DNA of 64,000 bases from Aliishimia sp039978895 (lineage in GTDB: Bacteria; Pseudomonadota; Alphaproteobacteria; Rhodobacterales; Rhodobacteraceae): the NCBI GenBank assembly GCA_039978895.1, contig JBDWAL010000033.1:1-64000 (forward strand), in the 5' to 3' direction. The notes beneath the pieces are model-generated. The model saw nothing but the letters and a program-made list of their open reading frames with translations, ran no database searches and had not been told where the DNA came from. The position numbers were made by a program, and so were the translations under genes. This document shows positions 43,445 through 52,385 of this stretch, piece by piece (position 1 is the first letter of the stretch; each line of letters opens with the position of its first letter).

Positions 43445-43801
43445 CTACTCGATGCGAAAGACTGCGGACTGGCCCTGTCCTTGATCCGATGTGAAACGCA
43501 TCCTGTTATTATGAGCGCGCACCTCTTGGCAATTATAGCCAAGTTCATCACCGCCCCAGAACAAATCACGGCAGAAAAAGCCGTTTTCCCACGTCCAACT
43601 GCCTGTCACATCCCAGCGCGCACCAGTGCCTTCGATCCGGCCATCCGGCGTGACTGACAATTCCACAAAAGGTCGTTTCAGTAGCTTATTCTTGATCAAC
43701 GCGATGAAGTCAGCCTGATTTTCGACCTTCGCGAACTCGGCCTGTGCAGTGACCCCGAGGCAAACTAACAGTACAGAAATGAGTGTGGTACGCACGAACA
43801 T
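43445..43801 (-). CDS. Secreted small protein, unknown function
   Basis: The 118-residue protein has a signal peptide (TLISVLLVCLGVTA, cut after QA) and a compact domain with two cysteines (GFFCRDLFW, LGYNCQEV) and several aromatic residues (GSWTWENGFFCRD). No named family is recognised. GAGGG precedes the ATG at 43801. It is convergent with the SdhAF4-like gene, three bases apart. Confidence 0.7.
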   Translation of the reverse strand: MFVRTTLISVLLVCLGVTAQAEFAKVENQADFIALIKNKLLKRPFVELSVTPDGRIEGTGARWDVTGSWTWENGFFCRDLFWGGDELGYNCQEVRAHNNRMRFTSDQGQGQSAVFRIE

Positions 43802-43940
43802 GAAACCCTCACAGTATAAATGATGATCACTCAACATTACGCACGTAAGTTAATTTCAGATCAGTCTGGGGTCGGATTAAACACTCAACTTTAGAATACC
43901 TGGGCTCAAAAGTGGCGGATTCCCGCTGTGTCGGCTGCGG

Positions 43941-44756
43941 TCAGCGTTTCAATCCAAGGACATCCAGCATGTCATATTGCCCGGGTGCCTTGCCTTGCCC
44001 CCAAAGAGCAGCTTTGACAGCGCCACGGGCAAAAATGCCCCGATCTGTTGCCATGTGGCGCAGCACAATGCGTTCTCCGGGAGCCGCAAACAAGACATCG
44101 TGTTCGCCGACGATGTCGCCGCCGCGGATCGCGGTAAACCCGATATCCCCGCGTTTGCGCGCGCCGGTAATGCCGTCCCGTCCTGAATCGCGCACATCGT
44201 CTAACGCGACGCCGCGACCGTCCGCGGCCGCTTCGCCCAGCATAAGAGCGGTGCCAGAAGGTGCGTCAACTTTGTGGTGATGGTGGGCTTCGATTACTTC
44301 GATATCAAAATCTTCATCCAACGCGGCCGCCACTTGTTTGGTCAATTGCACCAGTAAGTTTACGCCAAGGCTCATGTTTCCTGCTCGGATTTGTGCGCAA
44401 TTTCGGGACGCGGGTTCAAGTTTGGCTATGTCTTCGGCCGTCATGCCCGTTGTGCCAATCACATGTGCAACGCCTGCTTGGCCTGCAAGCGCCGCGAATT
44501 CCAACGTGGCGGAGGGGGCCGTGAAATCAATGACCGCTTGTGCGTTTGCAAAGGCCTCGGCTGGATCGTCGGTTACCTTGATACCGTTGGCTGGACCGCC
44601 CATCGCTTCGCCAAGGTCAGCGCTGACCCAGTCATGCCCAGAGCGTTCAACGCCAAAGACGACCTCGGCATTTTCCTGAGCAGCGATGGTCTGAACCAAC
44701 ATTTGCCCCATGCGGCCAGACACACCAGTAACCACAATACCTGTTTTATGCGCCAT
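43941..44756 (-). CDS. dapB: 4-hydroxy-tetrahydrodipicolinate reductase
   Basis: The 271-residue protein has the NAD(P)-binding GIVVTGVSGRMGQMLVQTI and the substrate site VIEAHHHHKVDAPSGTALML with the catalytic His and Lys, plus GLGVNLLV-like GNMSLGVNLLVQL. It reduces the dihydrodipicolinate precursor in lysine and diaminopimelate synthesis. The ATG at 44756 is used because the conserved Rossmann strand begins five residues later. Divergent from rbfA. Confidence 0.95.
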   Translation of the reverse strand: MAHKTGIVVTGVSGRMGQMLVQTIAAQENAEVVFGVERSGHDWVSADLGEAMGGPANGIKVTDDPAEAFANAQAVIDFTAPSATLEFAALAGQAGVAHVIGTTGMTAEDIAKLEPASRNCAQIRAGNMSLGVNLLVQLTKQVAAALDEDFDIEVIEAHHHHKVDAPSGTALMLGEAAADGRGVALDDVRDSGRDGITGARKRGDIGFTAIRGGDIVGEHDVLFAAPGERIVLRHMATDRGIFARGAVKAALWGQGKAPGQYDMLDVLGLKR

Positions 44757-44832
44757 GACGTCAGTCCCTTTTTGCATTTCTCGGGTCATAGCGTGCCATG
44801 TCCTGCTTGGCAAAGCCAAGTGTGAGGCATAG

Positions 44833-45237
44833 ATGGGGGATATGGGAAAGAACTCACATCATGATGGCGCTGGTCCATCGCAACGCCAACTTCGTGTCGG
44901 CGAACTGATCCGTCGCACTTTGGCGCAAGTCCTCGCGCAGGGCGATATACATGACCCTGACCTTAATCGTTTGTCGGTTACGGTTGGCGAAGTCCGAATG
45001 TCGTCTGATCTGAAGATCGCGACATCCTATGTGTTGCCCTTAGGCGGGCAAGGACAGGATGTGGTCGTCGAATATCTTGCGCGTAACAAACACGAATTGC
45101 GCCGGATGATTGGCAAGAAGATCGGCTTGAAGTTTACGCCGGACCTTCGTTTCCGTCTCGATGACACGTTTGATCGCATGGATGACACCCGCGAAATGTT
45201 CGCGCGTGACGAGGTGCGGCGGGATTTATCCGAATGA
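44833..45237 (+). CDS. rbfA: Ribosome-binding factor A
   Basis: The 134-residue protein matches RbfA: RQLRVGELIRRTLAQVLAQG, VTVGEVRMSSDLKIATSYVL and LRFRLDDTFDRMDD. It binds the 30S subunit and helps 16S rRNA 5'-end maturation, especially in the cold. GAGG lies five bases before the ATG. It overlaps the next gene by four bases and is followed by truB. Confidence 0.93.
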   Translation: MGDMGKNSHHDGAGPSQRQLRVGELIRRTLAQVLAQGDIHDPDLNRLSVTVGEVRMSSDLKIATSYVLPLGGQGQDVVVEYLARNKHELRRMIGKKIGLKFTPDLRFRLDDTFDRMDDTREMFARDEVRRDLSE

Positions 45238-45977
45238 TCCGGATGCTTTGGTTGGCAACAGTGTTGGCCTTGTTGAGCGGACCCGTACACGCGGGGTTTC
45301 GGTGCGAAGATGCGACGCTGGACGGGTTGAGCTACACGGTCTGTCATGCCGATCCGCGTGAAGACAACATTGCGCTATTTCTGAACCGTGAAGACGGTAA
45401 GCCGCACGGGCAGTTTGGTAGCATCAATGCGTCGCTGAAACCGCAGGGAAAAAAGCTCGTATTTGCGATGAATGCCGGGATGTATCACGCGGATCGCTCG
45501 CCGGTTGGCTTATACGTTGAGAACCGCGAAGAGAAAAAAAAGATCGTGACGTCGGCAGGACCCGGTAACTTCGGTCTACTGCCAAACGGTGTTCTGTGCC
45601 TGCGCGAAGGGCGTGCGGATGTGATGGAATCCTGGCAGTACAAAGAAAGTGCCCCGGATTGTGTTCACGCCACGCAATCTGGTCCCTTGATGCTGTTTGA
45701 AGGCAATATGCACCCGCGCTTTCTGCCGCACAGTGATTCCCGATTTATCCGCAACGGAGTAGGGACCAGCGCAGATGGCACAAAGATCTTGTTTGCGATC
45801 TCAAACCAACCTGTGACGTTCTTTGAGTTCGCAAAGCTCTTCCGAGACGCCTATGGGATACCAAACGCTTTGTACTTTGATGGCAAAGTGTCGCGGCTGT
45901 ACCTACCGTCTCAAGGGCGCTCGGATATAGGATTTCCGCTGGGTCCAATTATCGGTGTTGTCGAAGACGCGGGTTGA
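45234..45977 (+). CDS. Phosphodiester glycosidase-family (DUF2233) secreted protein
   Basis: The 247-residue protein has a signal peptide (MLWLATVLALLSGPVHA) and the NAGPA/DUF2233 domain: KLVFAMNAGMYHADRSPVGL, GPGNFGLLPNGVLCL, ATQSGPLML and GTSADGTKILFAISNQ. Family members hydrolyse GlcNAc-1-P-type phosphodiesters or act on peptidoglycan-linked substrates; the reaction here is unknown. It is coupled to rbfA by an ATGA overlap and precedes truB, an arrangement that places a secreted enzyme inside a translation operon. Confidence 0.85.
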   Translation: MIRMLWLATVLALLSGPVHAGFRCEDATLDGLSYTVCHADPREDNIALFLNREDGKPHGQFGSINASLKPQGKKLVFAMNAGMYHADRSPVGLYVENREEKKKIVTSAGPGNFGLLPNGVLCLREGRADVMESWQYKESAPDCVHATQSGPLMLFEGNMHPRFLPHSDSRFIRNGVGTSADGTKILFAISNQPVTFFEFAKLFRDAYGIPNALYFDGKVSRLYLPSQGRSDIGFPLGPIIGVVEDAG

Positions 45978-46034
45978 AGCCGCGCCTTTGCTGGTTTAGG
46001 CCGCGCCCAACTTTCAAATTCAGGACACATCACC

Positions 46035-46943
46035 ATGGCACGCACACGCAAGGGTCGCGATATTTCAGGCTGGCTGGTGGTGGATAAGCCTGCGGGTCTG
46101 ACCTCTACGGCGGTTGTGAACAAGGTGCGCTGGGCGTTTGACGCCAAGAAGGCTGGTCATGCCGGTACTTTGGACCCCGATGCCACAGGTGTGCTGGCCG
46201 TCGCGCTGGGTGAAGCGACAAAGACTGTTCCCTTCATTACGGATGCCTTGAAAGCTTATGTATTTACGGTGCGATTTGGGCAATCGACGAACACTGACGA
46301 CGCTGAAGGCGAGATCATCCATAAGTCTGATGCACGCCCGTCGGATGACGATATCAAGGCGGCCCTTGGGGCCTTTGTTGGCGATATCCAACAGGTGCCA
46401 CCGCAGTTTTCAGCCGTAAAAATCGATGGAGAGCGCGCCTATAAGCGTGCCCGCGACGGCGAAGAAATGGACATCGCGGCTCGCCCGCTTTGGGTCGAGG
46501 AATTGCTTTTGGTCGACCGTCCCGATGCGGATCATGCGGTTCTAGAAATGACCTGTGGCAAGGGGGGGTATGTACGCTCTATTGCGCGAGATCTTGGGGC
46601 AAGCCTTGGGTGCTATGGTCATGTTCGCGAATTGCGTCGTGTGTGGTCTGGCCCATTTGAGGTGGAACAGGGCGTGACTTACGCGCAAATTGAAGATCTT
46701 GCTCGCACCCCTGAAATCGATGCGTTCTTGTTGCCACTTGATATGGGGCTGACGGAATTGCCCGAAGTGAAGGCCACCGCTGCCGGGGCTGCAAAAATGC
46801 GCAATGGCAATCCCGGAATGGTTTTGGCTGCAGATGCCGAATACGGCGACACGTGCTGGGCTTCCTTGGATGGTCAACCTGTGGCGGTTGGCATCTACAA
46901 AGCCGGTGAGTTGCATCCAAACCGTGTGTTTAATCTCGGCTGA
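46035..46943 (+). CDS. truB: tRNA pseudouridine-55 synthase
   Basis: The 302-residue protein has the catalytic segment HAGTLDPDATGVLAVALGEA with the nucleophile Asp, plus GWLVVDKPAGLTSTAVVNKV and EMTCGKGGYVRSIARDLGA. It makes the universal pseudouridine 55 in the T-loop of tRNAs. The C-terminal extension is that of the alphaproteobacterial type. It follows the DUF2233 gene by 57 bases and belongs to the rbfA cluster. Confidence 0.95.
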   Translation: MARTRKGRDISGWLVVDKPAGLTSTAVVNKVRWAFDAKKAGHAGTLDPDATGVLAVALGEATKTVPFITDALKAYVFTVRFGQSTNTDDAEGEIIHKSDARPSDDDIKAALGAFVGDIQQVPPQFSAVKIDGERAYKRARDGEEMDIAARPLWVEELLLVDRPDADHAVLEMTCGKGGYVRSIARDLGASLGCYGHVRELRRVWSGPFEVEQGVTYAQIEDLARTPEIDAFLLPLDMGLTELPEVKATAAGAAKMRNGNPGMVLAADAEYGDTCWASLDGQPVAVGIYKAGELHPNRVFNLG

Positions 46944-47145
46944 GCGCTTGTTATGGGGTAAGTGTTACAGTCTGACACGTGCCTCACGCCGATGTCACCG
47001 AATTCGCGCCTTTGTTTCAGCAAATTGTTTCAAATCCTCTCAGGTGATCCCAGTGACGTGAGCCCCCCTGACAATCGCCAGCCTTTGGGTCCATTTGTCA
47101 GTCATCGGACACGACACGTAGACACCCAAAAGGGGGATACCAAAC

Positions 47146-47643
47146 ATGACATCTATTCGCTCCACCGCTATCACCGTCCTCACAGCAGGCGCATTTGCCA
47201 CAATCGCATTTGATGCGTTCGGTCAAGCACTTAGCCCCTTGTTTGGATATGCAAAACTGGCCCCTGTTGGCCTCGCAGGCGCTTCATTGAAAGCGATGTT
47301 TGGGGCCAATCCATCCGGGGCCGCGCACTTGCTTCATACGCTCACAGGTTTGATTTTTTACGTTGTTGGTTGGGCCTTTATTGCGCGCCCCTTGCAACGC
47401 GCTGTGATGCCGAAGCTGCATTGGAGCCTGACGGCAATCGCCTATGGCGTCGCGCTTTGGGTGTTCGCGCTGTATGTCATGGCGCATCTTGTGACTGGCA
47501 ATAAACCATTCCTTGGTTTCACTGGCATCACATGGGTCGCGCTATGGGGCCACATCGTTTACGCGCTGGTTGCCGGATACATAACAGAAGCGCGCGGTCT
47601 TGTGGTCGACTTCCCGCGTCGTAGCCAAACTGCCTCTGCCTAA
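47146..47643 (+). CDS. Four-helix membrane protein, unknown function
   Basis: The 165-residue protein has four hydrophobic segments (STAITVLTAGAFATIAFDAF, LLHTLTGLIFYVVGWAFIA, AYGVALWVFALYVMAHLV, ITWVALWGHIVYALVAGYI), with conserved-looking His residues at helix ends (AAHLLHTL, LWGHIVYAL). No family is named with confidence. It is monocistronic, about 200 bases after truB. Confidence 0.72.
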   Translation: MTSIRSTAITVLTAGAFATIAFDAFGQALSPLFGYAKLAPVGLAGASLKAMFGANPSGAAHLLHTLTGLIFYVVGWAFIARPLQRAVMPKLHWSLTAIAYGVALWVFALYVMAHLVTGNKPFLGFTGITWVALWGHIVYALVAGYITEARGLVVDFPRRSQTASA

Positions 47644-47708
47644 TCCACTCACGGAGACACCTGCGCTCGGGGATTGCTCCTTGGGCGCAGGTTTGTCATG
47701 TAGCTGGT

Positions 47709-48260
47709 ATGAGTAATCCTCAAGACCAACACGATCCCGGCGGGAAAACACGGCTTCGTCTGCCGGATGGGGTCATAGGTACGGCTGAGTTTTCTGAATG
47801 TGGTCGCTATCGTCATGCATTGACGCGTGATTGGACCCACGACAAAACGGCACCAAAAGCAATCCTATTTGTCGGTTTGAACCCATCCATTGCTGGCGCT
47901 GATGTGTCTGATCCAACGTGTCACCGGGAACTTACTTTTGCGCAGGATTGGGGTTTTTCGATGTACTTAAAAGCCAATTTACTCGATTGGCGCGCGACAT
48001 CTCCCAAAGACATCCCGCATGACCCTAAACTCGCAAGATCTGTTCGCAACATGCAAGTGTTGACGCAATTGGCCGAGCAAGCCGATACATTGGTGATGGC
48101 GTCTGGCAAAGTTCACAAAAGATACGTTGAGATCGCGGATGAGACCATAACCGTGCTGCAAAAAACGGGTAAACCGTTGATTTGCCTTGGGCATAACAAA
48201 GATGGCTCAGCCAAGCATCCGTTGTATATTCGCCGTGATATGCAACCCATCCCGTATTAG
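47709..48260 (+). CDS. DUF1643-family protein
   Basis: The 183-residue protein carries the DUF1643 core: FSECGRYRHALTRDW, ILFVGLNPSIAGADVSDPTC, GFSMYLKANLLDWRATSP and the closing LICLGHNKDGSAKHPLYI. The family is probably nucleic-acid related but has no demonstrated function. No signal peptide or membrane helix. A MarR gene follows closely. Confidence 0.82.
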   Translation: MSNPQDQHDPGGKTRLRLPDGVIGTAEFSECGRYRHALTRDWTHDKTAPKAILFVGLNPSIAGADVSDPTCHRELTFAQDWGFSMYLKANLLDWRATSPKDIPHDPKLARSVRNMQVLTQLAEQADTLVMASGKVHKRYVEIADETITVLQKTGKPLICLGHNKDGSAKHPLYIRRDMQPIPY

Positions 48261-48266
48261 CCTGAA

Positions 48267-48719
48267 ATGTGTGACGCACCCGAACCCGAATTCGATCTGC
48301 TCGATTTCCTGCCTTACTTGTTGAATCAAGCGGCAGATGTGTTGAGTCTGGATTTTCAGAAACATTATAAAACGCAATATGGAATGCTGCGCACAGAGTG
48401 GCGTGTTTTGTTTCATATTGGTCGGTACGGTTCCTTGACCGCGACCGAGATTTGTGACCGCGCGAGACTGCATAAAACCAAGGTATCGCGGGCTGTGAAG
48501 GCGCTGGAAGATAAACGATTTTTGGCGCGAAACACGGTGGAAGCTGATCGTCGGCACGAACGGCTCAACTTGACCGTTACGGGTTTGCGCGTGTTTGAAA
48601 CTTTACAAAAAGACGCGCGTATTTTTGATGCCGCAATCCGTGCCAAGATGACACCAGAAGAAGCACAAATCTTGCATCGCTGCCTCGTGCGCATTGCAGA
48701 TTTACCTGATCGCAACTGA
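48267..48719 (+). CDS. MarR-family transcriptional regulator
   Basis: The 150-residue protein has the winged helix: LRTEWRVLFHIGRYGSLTAT, EICDRARLHKTKVSRAVKAL as the recognition helices, and the wing EADRRHERLNLTVTGLR. It sits seven bases after the DUF1643 gene. Target genes are not evident; it differs in sequence from the two other MarR proteins here. Confidence 0.83.
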   Translation: MCDAPEPEFDLLDFLPYLLNQAADVLSLDFQKHYKTQYGMLRTEWRVLFHIGRYGSLTATEICDRARLHKTKVSRAVKALEDKRFLARNTVEADRRHERLNLTVTGLRVFETLQKDARIFDAAIRAKMTPEEAQILHRCLVRIADLPDRN

Positions 48720-48759
48720 CACGCGTGCATTTCGGGTTTGAGTATTGTTAAGTGCCCAA

Positions 48760-49059
48760 ATGAATGACCCTGACATATCACAATCCGTGCCGCCGAAGTC
48801 CGAAGAAACGGCGGCGATTGAAGCCCTCACTGCGGAAGTAAAACGCCTGAACGGACATCGATTTATCCGTGTTCAAAATTCGATCTGGCGGTTGATCTTC
48901 TTTCAACTCGCCCGGGGATTGGCTTTTGGTCTTGGCACGTTGTTGGGGGCCACGGTTTTGGTATCCTTGTTGGCGTGGTGGGCCAGTCAATTCTCGTTTA
49001 TTCCGGTGCTTGGGGAATGGTTGACAGAGTTGGTACAACAAATGGAACGCGGGCGTTAA
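48760..49059 (+). CDS. Small membrane protein, DUF5665 family
   Basis: The 99-residue protein has an acidic N-terminus, a short coiled segment (AAIEALTAEVKRLNGHRFIR) and one long hydrophobic helix (GLAFGLGTLLGATVLVSLLA) followed by LGEWLTELVQQME, matching DUF5665. Function unknown. The ATG at 48760 replaces an upstream TTG. Confidence 0.75.
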   Translation: MNDPDISQSVPPKSEETAAIEALTAEVKRLNGHRFIRVQNSIWRLIFFQLARGLAFGLGTLLGATVLVSLLAWWASQFSFIPVLGEWLTELVQQMERGR

Positions 49060-49155
49060 TCCTAATTTAGCCGATGTGACTTAAGACTAACTCTGTTTCG
49101 CGATGCGAAGCGGCTCTTGTAGCGGGTGGTTTTAAAGTAACAAGCGAGCGGCGAA

Positions 49156-49725
49156 ATGCTTTGGTTAACAGGTATGTTGGGTGTGTTGGCTGTGGGGGCC
49201 GTTTCTTTTTTAGATCTGTCGGTTCAAGAAGAAGCCGAAGAAGATGAACCTGGTTTTGATGACTTCATAGATGAAAACGGACTTGGTGATCTCACAGCGA
49301 CCTTGGAATCGCTAAATAGTCTGCCAGCAGAATCAGATGCTTCAGAACACGGCAGTTTTGATGCGTTTCATTTAGCGGACATAACGCTTTCGGATCACGC
49401 CGATGGGGACGGTGACACGGATGAACTAGAAGCGTTTGAGGATATCTTAGATCAAGTTGACACGAGTTGGATGGACAATGCCAGCGCTGCGGACTTGGAG
49501 GCATTCAACGTTGCTGAAGATGATCTTGTCCTAGTGTGGGACGATTCAACGGATGAAGAACCTAGCGTGACTTTGTCGCAAAACGTGGACAGCCCCGATT
49601 TAATGGATATCAAGATCGGTGACGACGTGATGGCGCAAGTCCCTGCAGAATCGAACGTGACATCAGACAACATTGCTTTGATTCCGCTGAGTGCAGCGCA
49701 GTCTATTGGGTGGGCTGACAGCTAG
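49156..49725 (+). CDS. Very acidic membrane-anchored protein, unknown function
   Basis: The 189-residue protein starts with one hydrophobic helix (MLWLTGMLGVLAVGAVSFLD) and is then strongly acidic, with runs such as QEEAEEDEPGFDDFIDENG and DHADGDGDTDELEAFEDILD. The DGDGDTDE segment could bind calcium. There are few basic residues. No family is recognised. It is a single gene about 230 bases before rpsO. Confidence 0.65.
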   Translation: MLWLTGMLGVLAVGAVSFLDLSVQEEAEEDEPGFDDFIDENGLGDLTATLESLNSLPAESDASEHGSFDAFHLADITLSDHADGDGDTDELEAFEDILDQVDTSWMDNASAADLEAFNVAEDDLVLVWDDSTDEEPSVTLSQNVDSPDLMDIKIGDDVMAQVPAESNVTSDNIALIPLSAAQSIGWADS

Positions 49726-49953
49726 TCCGAAACTGGATTTCCACACTGAAACGTCAATAAATCCTGATATTGTTGCGGGAATATGGTTGGACAGGCGGCA
49801 TTGGGCACAATTCCTTTGCCAAGCTTCGCAAAACTTCCTATACGCGCCCATCTGAGATCGGGGGATACCCGACTCGGATGACGACTCCATGGGCCAGTGC
49901 TGGACGACATCCCGGCCTGCGCCATTCATACTAACCTTTTAAAGGAGACCCCG

Positions 49954-50223
49954 ATGTCGATTACACCTGAAGAAAAAACACGCTTGATGAAAGAGTTTGC
50001 CACCAAAGAAGGTGACACAGGCTCCCCTGAAGTACAGGTTGCGATCCTGACCTCGCGCATCAGCACGCTGACAGAGCACTTCAAGACGCACAAGAAAGAC
50101 AACCACGGCCGTCGTGGTCTGCTTAAAATGGTTGCTCTGCGTCGGAAGCTTTTGGACTACACCAAAGGCAAAGACGAAGCCCGCTACCAAGACTTGATCA
50201 AGCGCCTCGGCATTCGCCGCTAA
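49954..50223 (+). CDS. rpsO: Ribosomal protein S15
   Basis: The 89-residue protein is full-length uS15 (MSITPEEKTRLMKEFATKEG, DTGSPEVQVAILTSRISTLT, HGRRGLLKMVALRRKLLDY). It binds the central domain of 16S rRNA early in 30S assembly. AAAGGAG precedes the ATG. A terminator follows, so it is not cotranscribed with pnp here. Confidence 0.97.
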   Translation: MSITPEEKTRLMKEFATKEGDTGSPEVQVAILTSRISTLTEHFKTHKKDNHGRRGLLKMVALRRKLLDYTKGKDEARYQDLIKRLGIRR

Positions 50224-50247
50224 AAGCTGGATCTATTCTGACATTCA

Positions 50248-50281
50248 AGGCTGCCCTCGTTAACCGAAGGCGGCCTTTTTT
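50248..50281 (+). terminator. Rho-independent terminator after rpsO
   Basis: AGGCTGCCCTCG and CGAAGGCGGCCT pair (one wobble and one mismatch) around TTAAC, followed by six T (50276-50281). It lies 25 bases after the rpsO stop. Confidence 0.85.
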
Positions 50282-50520
50282 CGTTTAAAACTGTGGTTGT
50301 GCCAGTCTCAACCTAGAAGGTTATGAATTTGTGATTGCGTCAAAGCAGCTTGATGATCTTTGCAGGTCACCAGCGGAAAAAACGCGATTTATGGTTGCCA
50401 GCGTGTAGGTTAAACGTAGTGCCGTGTTGGAAATGTTGATTGGTGATCGCAAAAACTAATCCGTCAGCGTTGGATCAAGTGAGTTACCAAAACCGCTGCA
50501 CCCGTCCAGCTGAGTGGTCA
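50282..50520. other. Intergenic stretch between convergent genes
   Basis: No gene or clear structure is seen between the rpsO terminator and the end of the deacetylase gene. Confidence 0.5.
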
Positions 50521-51252
50521 TCAGTTCGTCTTAGCAACTGGTTTGAGTTCGCTTAAAAGGCTCTCGCAGAACGCCCATGTGGGCTCATCTTGCATCAAAT
50601 GATGCGTAAGTAACCCTAAAGGTTCTGCGTTGTCAGCATCCCCGTTTCGACGTGCAATGAGATGGTCAACCAGCTTTGTGATCAACAACTCTGGGTTTGC
50701 CAACCCCCGCGTCCCTTTCCAATCAACGGGGTCTATATGGGTATTCAATTGTGCCAAACCGGGTGCCGCTTGAACATGAGAACGTGGGCCATATGTGGAC
50801 AATTGAGTGTAGCCTAATTCAGAAAGACCATTGATTACGCTAGGATCAATCCTGTTCCACGGAGGAACGAACATCGGCTCCAATAATGCCCCGAACATAT
50901 CCTGAAGCCTAGTCATCCCAAGTTCGGCTTCGTGCAACGCATCAGATCGTGGAGTTCCAAATTCCGACGATTTCTGCCCGTCAGGTGCATGGTTTACATG
51001 TGCCCAACCATGCACAACTGGTCGAAATGCAGACGTGTTTCGAACATAGTCTACCAAAGTTTCATCTGCATGGGCGGGGATCACGGCCAGATGTACCTGA
51101 ACGCCTGCATCCCGCGAGGACCGTTCCAATCGGTCCAACTGCGGAGTGCACGTTATGGCGTCATCATCGCGCCACCACAGTGGCAATTGCAGATTGTGAT
51201 CTTTCCAAAGCGCCAGCTCTGCACGCAGATGAGTCCAATCGATGGAGGTCAT
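50521..51252 (-). CDS. Polysaccharide deacetylase-family protein
   Basis: The 243-residue protein has the NodB-type pattern of a carbohydrate esterase 4: WWRDDDAITCTPQLDRLE (Asp pair), VHLAVIPAHADETLVDYV, and a metal His pair in RPVVHGWAHVNHAPDG. FVPPWNRIDPSV supplies the Arg/Trp-type site. It would remove acetyl groups from a sugar. No signal peptide is seen, so the substrate may be a cytoplasmic glycolipid or precursor. Last gene of the six-gene operon; the ATG overlaps the upstream stop (ATGA). Confidence 0.8.
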   Translation of the reverse strand: MTSIDWTHLRAELALWKDHNLQLPLWWRDDDAITCTPQLDRLERSSRDAGVQVHLAVIPAHADETLVDYVRNTSAFRPVVHGWAHVNHAPDGQKSSEFGTPRSDALHEAELGMTRLQDMFGALLEPMFVPPWNRIDPSVINGLSELGYTQLSTYGPRSHVQAAPGLAQLNTHIDPVDWKGTRGLANPELLITKLVDHLIARRNGDADNAEPLGLLTHHLMQDEPTWAFCESLLSELKPVAKTN

Positions 51253-52385
51253 GAAAGGGTCTCCGTACAAATGCGGACCGTTTGCGTTGCACCGTCAAAG
51301 CCAAAGCTTGTCGAGCGCGATCTTTGGTCTTTAATGACCTGAGCCAACGCCTCTTTGAGGGCAGAGCTTGTCACATCGCTCAACGCGCATGTTTCTATTC
51401 GTGGTAAGTTGGCCAATGCGTTGGCTCGCAGACTTTGTTCAACCTCCGCGCCGTCGTCAAATGCGACCATGACCGCTGGCAACCCGGTTTGCAAAACGTC
51501 CATCGCCGTATTGTAGCCGCATAAGCTGATTGAGGCGTCTGCGCATTGCAGCATCTCGCGAAAATCGGGGCGGGCAGTTTCCAGTATGACGTTATCGGAC
51601 GCGTTTTTCCGCATACCGTCAATCCGCTGATTTGCATCATGGCCGCCGATTAACAGATGCCACCGCCGTGCATCGTTTTGGGCCGCCTCCAAGGCGGCTT
51701 TGTACAGTGTGTCACCAACGGATCCGCCCCCAGCGCTGACCAAAATCGTTCCTTCGCCAAGTGCTGGTTTGGTCACTTTTGGCAACGGTGGCGCGACAAA
51801 TCCAGTATAATGTAGTTTGGAGTTGAGGGTGTCTGACACTGGCCAGCTGAGTTGCAATGGTACGACTTTAGGATCGGAATGCACCAAAACACCGTCATAA
51901 AAACGCGCGATAAGCTGATCTGCAAAGGTGATCTTGCGGGGTTTGCTGGGCGGTGCCAGAATATCTCTGATGGAGGCAAAGATGCGAGGGCGAGGCGCAA
52001 GTTCAGTGGCGGCTTCCAGCAAAGCCTGAAACTCGGCGCGTAAAGATCGTCGGCCAAAGGGAAACAGTTCGGTGATGATCACATCGGGCCGCACATCTTG
52101 CAGTGTTTTAAGCAGCAGAGATTGGCGATCTTCATAAAAAGCTGGTTCTGCGACCGTTCCGTCAATCGCCAAAAGTCGTGTGAAGTCCGTGCCGTCAGAT
52201 CGAAGCGGCGGCAGTTGAACGAGGTTAACACCAGTGGCATCCAGTTGTTTTGCGGGCATTCCGCCGGACACGACATGTACCTGATGGCCTTCTTGGACAA
52301 AGGCGCGGGCCAAGGTCAGAGCGCGCGACAAATGCCCAGATCCGAGCAAATGCGTGACCACGATCAAGATACGGTGTTGGCTCAC
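51249..52385 (-). CDS. Predicted GT-B glycosyltransferase (MurG/COG4671-like), copy 2
   Basis: The 378-residue protein begins with RILIVVTHLLGSGHLSRALT, a glycine-rich acceptor-side motif as in MurG-like GT28 proteins. It has ILVSAGGGSVGDTLYKAALE in the middle and MLQCADASISLCGYNTAMDV for nucleotide-sugar recognition. It is a paralogue-like companion of the 401-residue protein at the start of the operon. Predicted to be cytoplasmic or membrane-associated. It overlaps both neighbours by four bases. Confidence 0.78.
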   Translation of the reverse strand: MSQHRILIVVTHLLGSGHLSRALTLARAFVQEGHQVHVVSGGMPAKQLDATGVNLVQLPPLRSDGTDFTRLLAIDGTVAEPAFYEDRQSLLLKTLQDVRPDVIITELFPFGRRSLRAEFQALLEAATELAPRPRIFASIRDILAPPSKPRKITFADQLIARFYDGVLVHSDPKVVPLQLSWPVSDTLNSKLHYTGFVAPPLPKVTKPALGEGTILVSAGGGSVGDTLYKAALEAAQNDARRWHLLIGGHDANQRIDGMRKNASDNVILETARPDFREMLQCADASISLCGYNTAMDVLQTGLPAVMVAFDDGAEVEQSLRANALANLPRIETCALSDVTSSALKEALAQVIKDQRSRSTSFGFDGATQTVRICTETLS

